Assembly (NCBI GenBank): GCA_017548525.1
Contig: JAFYZV010000241.1
Coordinates: 1 to 53,700 of the forward strand
From: Prevotella sp.
GTDB lineage: Bacteria > Bacteroidota > Bacteroidia > Bacteroidales > Bacteroidaceae
Direction: 5' to 3'
DNA length: 53,700 nt
The notes under the pieces were generated by a model. It did not search any database. It was not told the origin of the DNA and saw only the letters and a program-made list of their open reading frames with translations. Shown one piece after another: positions 26,173 to 36,900 of this stretch. The position numbers were made by a program, and so were the translations under genes. The stretch's first letter is position 1; every line of letters begins with the position of its first letter.

Positions 26173-29100
26173 ATGCTAAAAGTACGATTCTTTAATTCAA
26201 AGAGACTCACGAAGGCGATGCTTTCGATGGCTCTCCTTGTGAGCAGTACAGTGGCAATGGCGCAAAACCAAGTGACAGGAGTCATCCGCGACACGCAGGG
26301 TGAACCCCTTGTTGGCGTGAGCGTTGTTGAGGCTGGAACTCAGAATGGTGTCGTGACGGACATCGATGGGCGTTACACGATCAATGTGAAGCCCGGTGCG
26401 AGGCTGAATGTCTCATACGTGGGATTCGAGCCGCAGACCATCACGGCGGGCCAGAGCATCACGTTGCAAGAAGACAACCAATTGCTGAACGAGGTGGTGG
26501 TGGTAGGTTATGGCACCATGCAACGTAAAGATGTGACCTCTTCCATTACGACAGTGCAGGCCAAGGACCTGAACCAGGGTGTGTTTACAGACCCAGGCCA
26601 GATGCTTCAGGGAAAGGTTCCTGGCTTGGTAGTCTCTTCTACAGCCGACCCTAACGGCTCTCCAACCATCACTCTCCGTGGTGCTTCTACACTCCGCACA
26701 GGAGCCATGTCACCTTACTATGTAGTGGACGGAATTCCTGGTGTTGACATCTCTATCGTTGCCCCTGATGATATTGAGAGCATTGACGTGCTTCGTGATG
26801 CTACCGCTACTGCTATCTACGGTTCAAAAGCTGCCAATGGTGTGATCATCATTACTACCAAAAAAGGTGGTGAAGAAAAAACCAACGTGTCTTACAATGG
26901 TTATGTAGCTTTTGACAACATCCTCAAGACATACGACGTGTGTACCGCCGATGAGCTTCGCCAGTATGCAAAGAATAATGGTGTAACACTGAAGGATGGT
27001 GGTGCAAATGTTGACTGGCAGGACGAAGTGCTCCGCACAGGTATTAGCCATAACCATAATGTAAGTATTAGTGGAGGAAATGGTATTACCAACTATATGA
27101 TTAGTGGTAACCTCATGAAGCGTGAGGGTGTCATCAAGATGACAGGTATGGATCGTTTCAATGTGCGTTCACTCGTTTCAACAAAGTTGTTGAAAGATCA
27201 CCTTACTTTGTCAATGGGCATCAACTCCATGTATGGTAAGCATTTTGGTGTTCCTACAGGCAATGAGGGCGCATCTGTGCTTGATGCCATGAACTACTAT
27301 TCTCCAACAAACGCTATCAAGAATGCAGATGGTTCTTGGACGGTTGGGGCTGGCTCAAAGAACTACAACCCACTTGCCCTGATGGAGGAAAATAAATCTG
27401 AGACTATCTGGAAACGCAACCAGTTTATTGGTAAGACCGCACTTGAGCTTTGGAAGGGATTCTTCTGGAATGTGAATTATTCTTGGAGCAATTACCAGAG
27501 TACATATAGCGGATACAATACCCGTAAGTCTCAACTCGAGGGTATCGGCAACAAGAATGGTCAGACTTCCCGTAATACCTATTTCGGTCGTGAGCAGACG
27601 TTCGAGACCTATCTGAACTACGACTTCAAAGTGGGCAAGAGCAAATGGGGGCTGATGGCTGGTTATTCTTGGGAAGAGAAGAAGAATAATGATGGTTTCG
27701 GTGCGACTGTAGAAGGATACTACAACGATGACTTGTCATGGGATTATATGTCGGGTGCAAATATTATCCAGAATATTAATTCTGTTCAGAGCGGTAATAT
27801 AGATCGTATTCGTAACATCTCATTCTATGGTCGTGTCAACTACTCATTCAACAGTCGCTATATGTTGCAGGCTACCGTACGTCGGGATGGTTCTTCTGTA
27901 TTCGGCAAGAACAATCGTTGGGGTACATTCCCATCAGTTTCTGTAGCTTGGAACATTACAGAAGAGGGCTTTATGAAAAACCAGAATGTATTTGACAACT
28001 TGAAACTCCGTGCTGGTTATGGTATTTCTGGTAATGCCATGGGATTTGATCCGTACTCTTCGTATCCTGCCTACGGTGCTACCGGTTTATTCCAGTATGA
28101 TAATAAGTGGTATCGTACGTTTGGAGCTACAAAGAATGCTAACCCTGATCTGAAGTGGGAGTCAACTGGTATGTTGAACATTGGTCTTGATTTTGCATTC
28201 TTGAGAGGACGCATCAATGGTACAATCGAGGTTTACCACAAGAAGACCAAGGATCTGATTTGGAGCTATCCTGTTCCTACAACAAAATATATCTATGGTT
28301 GGTTGGATGTAAACGTGGGTGAGATGACCAATAAGGGTATCGAGTTCACTTTGAATATGGTTCCTGTGCAAACCAAGAACTTCACTTGGAACACCACTAT
28401 TAACCTCTCACATAACAAGAATGTTGTTGATAAGATGCAGAACGAACAGTTCCAAACCACTCTTCTCACACAGGGTGACCCGATGGTGGCAGGTGTTTCT
28501 GCCAACGGATGGACCCAGCGTATCATGGAGGGCGAGTCTATCGGTACATTCTATACCTATCAGTATGCTGGGACCGTGAACGGACGTTCTGAGTATTATG
28601 TGCTTGACGAGAACGGCAACCGTACAGGCGAGACCACTAATAACCCTGGTATTAAAGACCGTTCTATAACTGGTTGTGCACAACCCAAGCTCAATGCTGG
28701 TTGGAACAACAATATTTCTTGGAAGAACTGGAACCTGAATGCATTCATCACGGGTGTCTTCGGCAATGATGTTTACAACGGACCACGTGCTCACTACACA
28801 AGTGCACAAATGTTCTCTGATGGTAAGAATGTGTTGAAAGATTTCCTCTCATTCCCAGCTGGTGATGCTTCTGGATCACTCCCATCTGACCGCTTCATTG
28901 AGAAGGGAACTTACGTTCGTCTGCAATCTCTTACTTTGAGCTATACTTTCCGTAACTGTTTCAACGACTGGTTACAGGATTTGACACTCTATGGTACAGC
29001 TAACAACCTGCTCACCATCACTGATTATAAGGGACTTGACCCAGAGGTTAATCTTGGTGGACTTGATCCTGGCGTGGACTATCGCTGGAGTCGTTATCCT

Positions 29101-29547
29101 CACACACGTTCCTTCATGGTTGGTGTAAAGATCAACTTCGGTGGTGGAAAGAAGAAAAAGGCTATACCTACAACACAGTATGTTGAGAGAGAAGTCATCA
29201 AGGAAGTTCCTGTTGTTAAGGAAGTTGTTAAGGAAGTAGTAAAAGAAGTTCCTGGCAAGAATACGGATTCTTTCGTTCAGAGTACATACGTTGTAACGTT
29301 CCCGGTGAACTCCTCTGAGATTCAGAACGTACGTGAGCTCGAAGGTATCCAGAAGGGTGCTAACGTAGAGGTCGTGGCTTATGCTTCACCAGAGGGAGAC
29401 GCTGATGCAAACCAGAAACTCTCACAGGAGCGTGCTGATGCCGTTGCCAAGTATCTTCAAGACAAGGGCGTGAATGTAACACGTATTGTGGCTAAGGGTG
29501 CTGATACAAATCATGCAAACCGTATTGCTATCGTAACCGTAAAGTAA
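26173..29547 (+). CDS. SusC-like TonB-dependent receptor with a C-terminal OmpA-like domain
   Basis: 1124 residues. After the signal peptide (to AMAQ) come a carboxypeptidase-like domain (VTGVIRDTQGEPLVGVSVVE), the TonB-box/plug region (NEVVVVGYGTMQRKDVTSSI) and a beta barrel that ends near residue 990 with FMVGVKINFGGG, where SusC proteins normally stop. Here a lysine patch, a linker of EV(V/I)KEV repeats (about 1000-1025) and an OmpA-like domain (about 1030-1124, VVAYASPEGDADANQKLSQE and ERADAVAKYLQDKGV) follow. It should import oligosaccharides across the outer membrane with SusD; the extra domain may reach peptidoglycan. From about 26600 onward codon use shifts to that of highly expressed genes. 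Confidence 0.9.
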   Translation: MLKVRFFNSKRLTKAMLSMALLVSSTVAMAQNQVTGVIRDTQGEPLVGVSVVEAGTQNGVVTDIDGRYTINVKPGARLNVSYVGFEPQTITAGQSITLQEDNQLLNEVVVVGYGTMQRKDVTSSITTVQAKDLNQGVFTDPGQMLQGKVPGLVVSSTADPNGSPTITLRGASTLRTGAMSPYYVVDGIPGVDISIVAPDDIESIDVLRDATATAIYGSKAANGVIIITTKKGGEEKTNVSYNGYVAFDNILKTYDVCTADELRQYAKNNGVTLKDGGANVDWQDEVLRTGISHNHNVSISGGNGITNYMISGNLMKREGVIKMTGMDRFNVRSLVSTKLLKDHLTLSMGINSMYGKHFGVPTGNEGASVLDAMNYYSPTNAIKNADGSWTVGAGSKNYNPLALMEENKSETIWKRNQFIGKTALELWKGFFWNVNYSWSNYQSTYSGYNTRKSQLEGIGNKNGQTSRNTYFGREQTFETYLNYDFKVGKSKWGLMAGYSWEEKKNNDGFGATVEGYYNDDLSWDYMSGANIIQNINSVQSGNIDRIRNISFYGRVNYSFNSRYMLQATVRRDGSSVFGKNNRWGTFPSVSVAWNITEEGFMKNQNVFDNLKLRAGYGISGNAMGFDPYSSYPAYGATGLFQYDNKWYRTFGATKNANPDLKWESTGMLNIGLDFAFLRGRINGTIEVYHKKTKDLIWSYPVPTTKYIYGWLDVNVGEMTNKGIEFTLNMVPVQTKNFTWNTTINLSHNKNVVDKMQNEQFQTTLLTQGDPMVAGVSANGWTQRIMEGESIGTFYTYQYAGTVNGRSEYYVLDENGNRTGETTNNPGIKDRSITGCAQPKLNAGWNNNISWKNWNLNAFITGVFGNDVYNGPRAHYTSAQMFSDGKNVLKDFLSFPAGDASGSLPSDRFIEKGTYVRLQSLTLSYTFRNCFNDWLQDLTLYGTANNLLTITDYKGLDPEVNLGGLDPGVDYRWSRYPHTRSFMVGVKINFGGGKKKKAIPTTQYVEREVIKEVPVVKEVVKEVVKEVPGKNTDSFVQSTYVVTFPVNSSEIQNVRELEGIQKGANVEVVAYASPEGDADANQKLSQERADAVAKYLQDKGVNVTRIVAKGADTNHANRIAIVTVK

Positions 29548-29573
29548 ATATCATTTAATCAGATTTGAAGATT

Positions 29574-31196
29574 ATGAAACTAAATAAATTAATTCTCACA
29601 GCTGGCTTGTTTGCCGTAGCGCTTACCAGTTGTACAGATTTGGATATCAAACCTAGTTCTTTATACACAGAAAAGCCAGATGAGAACTCAGGTGTTGATC
29701 CCATGATTGTGGTAGAGGCAAAGATGTCCGATGTCTATTTCCACCTGGCAGGTACTTTCGGCAGACGTTATATGGAAGCACAGTGCCTGGCTTCTGACGA
29801 GTTCACTTGTCTTGCTTTCGATGGAGGCTATTATGACGATGGAACTTACGCTCATCAAGCTCTCCATAACAGCTTTGCAACCGATGCTTCACTCGACTGG
29901 TACTCTGAGGTGACTTCTGGTATCACTAAGGCTAACACGATTCTTGAGGAACTGGGTAGTAGTGCTTCGGCACAAATGAAAGCTCCTGCTCGTGCTATGC
30001 GTGCTTTTTTCACTTGGATTTTGATGGACAGCTTTGGCGATACTCCTATCCTTGAGAAAGTTCCAGATGAAGGCGAGGTCATTCCCCGTTCTCCACGTAA
30101 GGAAGTGGCAGAGTGGATTGAGAGTGAGCTCACCGAGATCATCCCTTACCTCACCGAGGACGTGACTGAGAATACATACGGCAAACCAACCCGTTGGATG
30201 GCATCGGCACTCCTTGCCAAGCTTTATATTAACTGGGCAGTCTATACGGCTGAGTCTGTAGATCAGTATGATGCTGCAACTGCTGCCAATCCGAAGCTCG
30301 ACGATTGTATTGCTATTTGTGACGAAATTATTAGTAGTGGCAAGTTCAATCTTGGTTCTGTTGATTATCTACATAAGTTCTCATACGACAATAGCTGGAA
30401 GGTGGAAGACTTTATCTATGCTGTGCCTTACGATGCCATCAATCGTCAGGGATTCCAGTATGCCCGTCCTCGCTCGTTCAAGCAGTTGAAGAACATGTTG
30501 CCTAATGTCTATGGCTCAACCGATAAGTTCACACAGTCGTTTGGTGGCAACATCGTCGTGACACCTGAGTTTGCCAGATTGTTCAGCTTAGATGGTGACA
30601 TCCGTAATCTCAGCATCTTGCGTGGTGATGTTTACAATCGTGACCCGAAAACTTTGAAGCCTACTACTGAACCATTTATGTATAATGGCAAGCAAGTACA
30701 CTTCACCGAGACCATTACCCTTATCAAGCAGGACAACACCATCGACGTAGGTAACGACGACAATGCTATCCAGCAGGGTTGCCACTCCATCAAGTGGTTC
30801 ATTGTTCCTGAAGATTACAACAATGGTCGTAACCAGTCTAACGACCTTCCTATCTTCCGTTTTGCCGACATCCTTCTCATGAAGGCTGAGGCCCTAGCAC
30901 GTCTTGGACAAAGTGGTGCCAAGGATCTCTTCAACCAAATCCGCGCATACGCTGGTGCTCCTCAGATTTCTGCCGAGCCTTCACTCGAGGAAATCTATCA
31001 AGAGCGTGGCCGTGAGTTCTTCGATGAGAACTGGCGTCGTAACGACATGGTTCGTTTCGGACACTTCGAGGATGAGTTCTTCCCGCACTACAATGGATTC
31101 CCCGATGCCAATTTTGACAAGCGTCATCGTATCTTCCCTGTAGAACAGGAGATGCTTGACTTGAATCCTGGTTGGACCCAGAACGATGGCTATTAA
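29574..31196 (+). CDS. SusD/RagB-like surface glycan-binding lipoprotein
   Basis: 540 residues from ATG 29574, 26 bases after the SusC gene; a TTG at 29565 is in frame but less likely. The lipobox is ALTSC with C20, followed by the acidic TDLD typical of surface-exposed Bacteroidetes lipoproteins. The TPR-rich N-terminal half and the C-terminal SusD signature (LPIFRFADILLMKAEALARLG, then RGREFFDENWRRNDMVRFG) are clear. It caps the SusC barrel and binds glycan. A strong terminator follows, so GH28-SusC-SusD may form one transcript. Confidence 0.93.
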   Translation: MKLNKLILTAGLFAVALTSCTDLDIKPSSLYTEKPDENSGVDPMIVVEAKMSDVYFHLAGTFGRRYMEAQCLASDEFTCLAFDGGYYDDGTYAHQALHNSFATDASLDWYSEVTSGITKANTILEELGSSASAQMKAPARAMRAFFTWILMDSFGDTPILEKVPDEGEVIPRSPRKEVAEWIESELTEIIPYLTEDVTENTYGKPTRWMASALLAKLYINWAVYTAESVDQYDAATAANPKLDDCIAICDEIISSGKFNLGSVDYLHKFSYDNSWKVEDFIYAVPYDAINRQGFQYARPRSFKQLKNMLPNVYGSTDKFTQSFGGNIVVTPEFARLFSLDGDIRNLSILRGDVYNRDPKTLKPTTEPFMYNGKQVHFTETITLIKQDNTIDVGNDDNAIQQGCHSIKWFIVPEDYNNGRNQSNDLPIFRFADILLMKAEALARLGQSGAKDLFNQIRAYAGAPQISAEPSLEEIYQERGREFFDENWRRNDMVRFGHFEDEFFPHYNGFPDANFDKRHRIFPVEQEMLDLNPGWTQNDGY

Positions 31197-31230
31197 ATGC
31201 GAACAATAGCAATCGCTCAGACATAATAAT

Positions 31231-31266
31231 AAAAATGGGAACGACTTTTTGTCTGTTCCCATTTTT
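31231..31266 (+). terminator. Rho-independent terminator after susD
   Basis: AAAAATGGGAAC (31231-31242) and GTTCCCATTTTT (31255-31266) form a perfect 12-bp stem ending in a T-run. It lies 34 bases after the SusD stop. Confidence 0.8.
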
Positions 31267-31279
31267 TGTTGTATCTTTG
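31248..31279 (+). promoter_or_regulatory. Promoter of the first GH92 gene, interleaved with the terminator
   Basis: The -33 TTTG (31248-31251) lies in the loop of the preceding terminator hairpin. After exactly 20 nt comes the -7 TATCTTTG (31272-31279). The GH92 ATG is 21 bases downstream. Confidence 0.75.
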
Positions 31280-31300
31280 CATATAACAATTGTTGCTTGA

Positions 31301-33937
31301 ATGAGAAGACTCTTGCTGGTAAGCTTTTGCCTGTTGTCATCGATAGCAATAGCGCAAACGGTGTGGCAATATGTTGATCCCAAGATAGGAAGTGTCGGCG
31401 TTGGGCGAACCTTTCCAGGGCCTTGTATGCCGTTTGGGATGTCGAAACCTGGTCCTGACTGCGGTGTGTTGCCCAATGCAGGATGGGCGACAATGCCAAT
31501 ACCCGTGTTAGGATTCTCGCAGACCCATGTCAGTGGCACGGGTGGAGGACAGAAATATGGTAACATCCTGATACAGCCATTCCTTGCGGACGACATGTCA
31601 GAAGAAGACTTCTTGCCCAAGTCAGCCTCCCGACTGTCGGAAGAAATCTCGTTAGGCTTTTATGCCACGACCTACGACAATGGCATCCGCACGGAGATTA
31701 CGACTTCTGAACGGTGTTCGTTCTATCAATTCCATTATCCCAAGACCGCAACGGGAAATCATCTTTTCGTTGATTGCACCCATTATTTAGGCAAGGACAC
31801 CGTACCCGACCTTCGTGAACGGCAGCAATTTGTTGGCGCAGGTCTCGATGTGACATCCCCTACAGAGGTCTTGGGTTTTACTCGTATTCGAGGAGGATGG
31901 AACAACGGTGATGCCTATACGGTCTATTTCGCCTTGCAAAGCGATAAGCCTTTCATTTCTGAAGTTGACAAAAGCAGCCAACGGGCACGGCTCACATTTC
32001 AAGATTCTTGTGTGAATGTCAAGATTGGTATCTCGTCTGTCAGTTCTTGGCAAGCCCGAAAGAACATGATAGATAGAGGCTTTGACCAACAACTTGACCA
32101 TCTCCGTAAGACATGGGAAGGTCTTTTGTCAAAGGTGCAAATATTTGGAACGGAGCAACAGAAACGTATGTTCTACACCGCTCTTTACCACACGATGCTC
32201 ATGCCTGTGGACAAAACGGGTGAGAATCCTAAATGGACAGATACTCCCTATTATGATGACTACTATGCGATATGGGACACGTACCGCACTTCCACACCCC
32301 TCCTGACTCTCCTCTGTCCTGACCGTGAGGTGGAGATTGTCAACTCATTATTAAATATATATATGCGCGAGGGTTATATGCCCGATGCGCGGAGCGGCGA
32401 CTGCAACGGACGGACACAGGGTGGGTCGAATGCGGAGGTCGTCATTGCTGACGCTTTCGTGAAAAACCTACAAGGAATTGATTACAAAAAAGCATTGGAA
32501 GCGATGCTCAAGGATGCCACCGTTCCCCCTGGAGGCCATGAAGAGAAGGAGGGTAGGGGTGGATTGCTTGAATATAATACCCTCGGTTATATCCCTTACG
32601 GCATTGATCGTGCGGGCAATCGCACCATTGAATATGCTTTTGATGACTATTGCATTGCCGTGTTGGCGCAAGGTTTGGGCTATTCGGACATAGCCGAAGA
32701 GTATATGCAAAAGTCGAAAAATTGGCATAACCTATGGCGCAAGGACTATGAATGGGATGGTATGAAGGGTTTTGTCATGCCCAAGGATGCCAATGGGCAA
32801 TGGCTCGACAGTGTGCCATGGGGGCATTCCAAGGTGTTCCATCCGCAGATTCCCTATACGCCAGTCACCAAGGTTGCCCCATGGTATCTGCCTTGGTGGT
32901 CCACGTTCTTCTATGAGGCGACCTCTGAGGAATACTCCCTCAACATCCCCCACGATGTGCCAGGGTTGATAGATGCCTGTGGGGGCAATGATGCCTTTAG
33001 GCAACGCCTTGACCTTTTCTTTGAAAAAGGGTATTACAACGTGCAGAACGAACCATCGTTTCTCACTCCCTGCCTCTATCATTGGATAAGTAGACCCGAC
33101 CTCAGTACGCAGCGCATCCACCAAATCATCCGCGACAATTACTCCGATGCACCCGACGGTCTTCCTGGTAATGATGATTCGGGCGCGATGTCATCATGGT
33201 ATGCGTTCCATGCCATGGGACTCTATCCCAACGCGGGACATGACTACTATCTGCTTAACGTACCCCTCTTGTCCGAATACACGATAACCCTGCCCAATGG
33301 TAAGCGACTCCACGTCACCAAGAAAGGCAAGGGCGATGGTTTCAAGCAAGTTATCTGGAATGGCGAGCTACTACCTCAAGCCCGCCTTACACACGAGCAA
33401 TTGATGCAAGGAGGCACCCTCCTTTTTCTCACCAAGCCCACCCCTCCCATCAGTTCCATTCATCCCATTAGTCCCATCAATCCTATCTTCCCCCAAACAG
33501 CCAACCCCTCTCTCTCCATCAATTACACCCTCAATCGCCAATTCCGCACTTGGTCGCTCTCATTCTCTTGGCAGAATGACACGTTACATGTATTATGTAA
33601 ACAGACCCAATACAACATCTCTCGACAAAAAGTGCAACATGCCACGGACTTCTGTTGGCTCTCACCACAGACAGATGGCACGGTTTATCACCAAGTGAAG
33701 GGTACATTCGCCTTCATTTCCACCGATGCCTTGGCGCAATTGAAGGAAAACGGAGTGTTCCTATATGATGGCATTACATGGCGAAAGGTGGATGAAAATG
33801 ACGGCATCATCCATGTCCGTGCCGACATCGACCGTACTGAGATGTGGGTACGCGATAACTCCTCGCTCCCACTTGTCATAGAGATGAGAAACAATCCTTT
33901 GGGAATCGACTGGAAAATACAAGGTTATGAAGAATAG
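31301..33937 (+). CDS. GH92 family alpha-mannosidase with C-terminal extension
   Basis: 878 residues with a signal peptide (to AIAQ). GH92 enzymes are calcium-dependent exo-alpha-mannosidases acting on N-glycans and yeast mannan. The N-terminal domain begins VDPKIGSVGVGRTFPGPCMP. Catalytic-domain landmarks are IWDTYRTSTPL, the NEP motif at N583-P585 (likely acid glutamate E584) and GNDDSGAMSSWY starting at G623. After the catalytic domain, a proline/isoleucine-rich stretch encoded by a CCCATT-type repeat leads into about 130 residues of an unrecognised beta-rich extension. It has its own promoter and overlaps the next gene by 11 bases. Confidence 0.92.
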   Translation: MRRLLLVSFCLLSSIAIAQTVWQYVDPKIGSVGVGRTFPGPCMPFGMSKPGPDCGVLPNAGWATMPIPVLGFSQTHVSGTGGGQKYGNILIQPFLADDMSEEDFLPKSASRLSEEISLGFYATTYDNGIRTEITTSERCSFYQFHYPKTATGNHLFVDCTHYLGKDTVPDLRERQQFVGAGLDVTSPTEVLGFTRIRGGWNNGDAYTVYFALQSDKPFISEVDKSSQRARLTFQDSCVNVKIGISSVSSWQARKNMIDRGFDQQLDHLRKTWEGLLSKVQIFGTEQQKRMFYTALYHTMLMPVDKTGENPKWTDTPYYDDYYAIWDTYRTSTPLLTLLCPDREVEIVNSLLNIYMREGYMPDARSGDCNGRTQGGSNAEVVIADAFVKNLQGIDYKKALEAMLKDATVPPGGHEEKEGRGGLLEYNTLGYIPYGIDRAGNRTIEYAFDDYCIAVLAQGLGYSDIAEEYMQKSKNWHNLWRKDYEWDGMKGFVMPKDANGQWLDSVPWGHSKVFHPQIPYTPVTKVAPWYLPWWSTFFYEATSEEYSLNIPHDVPGLIDACGGNDAFRQRLDLFFEKGYYNVQNEPSFLTPCLYHWISRPDLSTQRIHQIIRDNYSDAPDGLPGNDDSGAMSSWYAFHAMGLYPNAGHDYYLLNVPLLSEYTITLPNGKRLHVTKKGKGDGFKQVIWNGELLPQARLTHEQLMQGGTLLFLTKPTPPISSIHPISPINPIFPQTANPSLSINYTLNRQFRTWSLSFSWQNDTLHVLCKQTQYNISRQKVQHATDFCWLSPQTDGTVYHQVKGTFAFISTDALAQLKENGVFLYDGITWRKVDENDGIIHVRADIDRTEMWVRDNSSLPLVIEMRNNPLGIDWKIQGYEE
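33446..33495 (+). repeat. CCCATT-type repeat inside the first GH92 gene
   Basis: Degenerate units such as CCCATCAG, CCATTCAT, CCCATTAGT and CCCATCAATC encode an SSIHPISPINPIFP linker between the catalytic domain and the C-terminal extension. It is the same repeat class as at 19207-19250. Confidence 0.6.
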
Positions 33938-36900
33938 AATATACACCCTGTTCGTTGTTTTCTTATATGTGGTATTGGCATTGGCGCAAGAGAATGCCGT
34001 TTCATCCAAGACTCCTGAACAATTAGGTGGTGTCTACTACGCCTACCCCGTCCCGTCTGGGTTGGCACTGCCAACACCTCCCGACGGCTACACCCCCTTC
34101 TATATCTCCCACTATGGTCGCCACGGCTCGCGGTGGTTGCCCGACGATGCCCGTTATGAATGGGTGAACGGGCTTTTCGAAGATGTGGAAAACCTTACCA
34201 AGTTGGGCAAGCGTGTCCGCAAGCAATTGCGCAAGATATGGAAAAACGCACAGGGGAACGGTGGCAAGCTCACGCCCTTGGGTGCGAAGCAACATCGGGG
34301 GATTGCCCAACGGATGATGTCTCGCTATCCCAATTTATTCAATGATGACATACAAGTGATAGCACGGTCCAGTACTGTGGATAGATGCCGCAAGAGCATG
34401 TTGGCGTTTACCGACGAGATACGTCGGCTACATCCCGATATGCAGATGTCTGTCGAGACCAATCCCCACGATATGCAATGGCTCGTGAACAACACCAAGG
34501 AGGTGAAAGACTTGGAAAAACGCACCAAGGTTCGCCCCCGTCTCTCGCCCGAGAGGTTCATGCGGTCATTGTTTAAAGACCCTAACAAGGTTTTTGATGT
34601 TCCCGAAGACCAACAAAGACCTATGGCATTGAAACTCTTGTCGGAATTGTTTACCATCGCCACCGACATGCAAGACATCCCTCTCCGCATCTATCTCTTC
34701 AACCTTTTCACAAGGGAGGAGATGGAAGCCGTATATGAGAGCAACAACCGACGCATGACCATCTGCAACGGCAACCTGCCACAGGGCGAGGGCATCCCTG
34801 CCCGTGCCGCTATCACGCTGTGGCAACAAATCGAGGATGAGGCAGAGAAGGCGATTCAGCAGTATACCCATCCCACCGCCCAAGAGGGTAAGCGGGTAGG
34901 GGCTTTCCTCCGTTTTGGTCACGATACGAATCTCTATCGTTTGCTCTCTCTCTTGGAAGTGTCATCAGTCAATCATGAAAAAACTGTTTTCGACAGGGAT
35001 TCACAATCAAACGATTCTTCATTTTTCATTCTCCATTCTTCATTCCCTTACGACCACATGGATGAGATCCTGCCCATGGCAGCCAATCTCCAAATCATCT
35101 TTTATCATGCCAACACTCAGCAAGATGATTCTGTCATCGTGCAATTTCTCCATAATGAGGTTCCCATTTCCCTCCCCCTTATTAACCCCATTCATCCCAT
35201 AAACTCCACCTCTCCCTACTACCGCTGGTCAGACATCAAGGCATATATGTCCCGCCGCATCCACTATCTCGAACATCTTCGCCAATTGAATGCCATCAAT
35301 ACCATGGTAGGCACGGAACAAGCCAATACTCTTTCGGCGGGGCTTTTTGGCAAAGGGTCAGAGGAGCATGGGCAGACTTTGCCCGCTGTCCTCGCCCCTA
35401 ACGGACAGAATTTCTGGACTCCACAGACCCAGGACACCGAACAAAAGTGTATTTCACCATATTATTATAAGGACTCCTTGTTGCAAGGGTTTCGCAATAG
35501 CCATTGGATAGTCGGCGGTTGTACGCAAGATTACGGTTCGTTCACCGTGGCAACGCTCGGCGACTCCTTGCGGACGCTGCCCACGGAGAGGGCTACCCGT
35601 TTCTCCCACGATGATGAGATTTCGCATCCACATTACTATGCCGTCACCTTGCCTGATGAACATTTGACTGCCGAACTGACGTCAACGAGCCATGCGGCGA
35701 TGCTTCGTGTCACGCCCCTCTACGACGGGAAAGTACATATCATCATCCAACCCAACAGCGACGAGGGACAGGGCTTTGTCGCCGTTGATACCCTCGCCCA
35801 TCTCGTCTATGGTTACAATCCCGTGCATCGCATCTATCAGGGGTGGGGCGAGGAGGCTGGCTTCTCGGGTCATTTCGTCCTCCGATACGAGGGAAAGCCC
35901 GTGGACTTCGGCGCATTTGATGGTGACACGCTTTTCCCTAAACGCCCTCTCGTGATACAACGGCCATCACCATCCGACCTCACCGCCACGCACCATCCCG
36001 TCATCGCCTCGCCCGTCGGCATCTACCTGACGTTCCATGGCGAGGAGGAGCAACCGCTCACGTTAGTCATGGCATCGTCGCTTATCAGTAAAGAGGGTGC
36101 CCTGCACAACATGGACGTTGAGGCAAAGGGAAAAACTTTCGCCCAGATGCAGGGCGACCTTGCCAACCAATGGATTCATCGGTTGCATACCATTGACGTA
36201 GAGGATGCCGATACAGCCCGTGTCAACCAACTCTACGGTGCATTATATCGTGCCTCGTTCCTCCCCCGCGAGTTCTCTGACGCTGGAGGGTTGGCATATA
36301 CTGATTACTCTATGTGGGATACCTATCGTGCCGTCCATCCCCTATACAACATCATTGCACCCTCTTTGTCGGGACGGATGATGCAGTCGCTCGTCGATAT
36401 GTATGAGCGAGGCGGTTGGCTACCCATCTTCCCCTGCTGGAACAGCTATACGGTCGCGATGATTGGCGACCATTGCGCCGCTACGCTTGCCGATGCTTAC
36501 GTCAAGGGAATACGTGGATTTGATGCAGGGAAAGCATACGAGGCGATGCGCAAGAATGCCTTTGAGACACCAGCCAACATCAAAGACTACCGAAATGGCA
36601 TGGGGAGGCGAGCCCTCACATCGTACCTCAAATATGGCTATATCCCATTGGAGGATGGCGTGAAGGATGCTTTCCACACCGAGGAGCAGACATCGAGGAC
36701 ACTCGAATATGCCTTCGACGACTTCGCCGTAGCACAGATGGCGAAAGCTTTGGGGTATGAGGACGATTACCAGACACTCATGCGGCGAAGCCAGAATTGG
36801 CGTAATGTCATCAATCCTTATACAGGATGGGCTGATGGGCGACATGCCGACGGCTCGTGGGAGGGCAATACCGACATCATCCATCGCAAGCCATACATTA

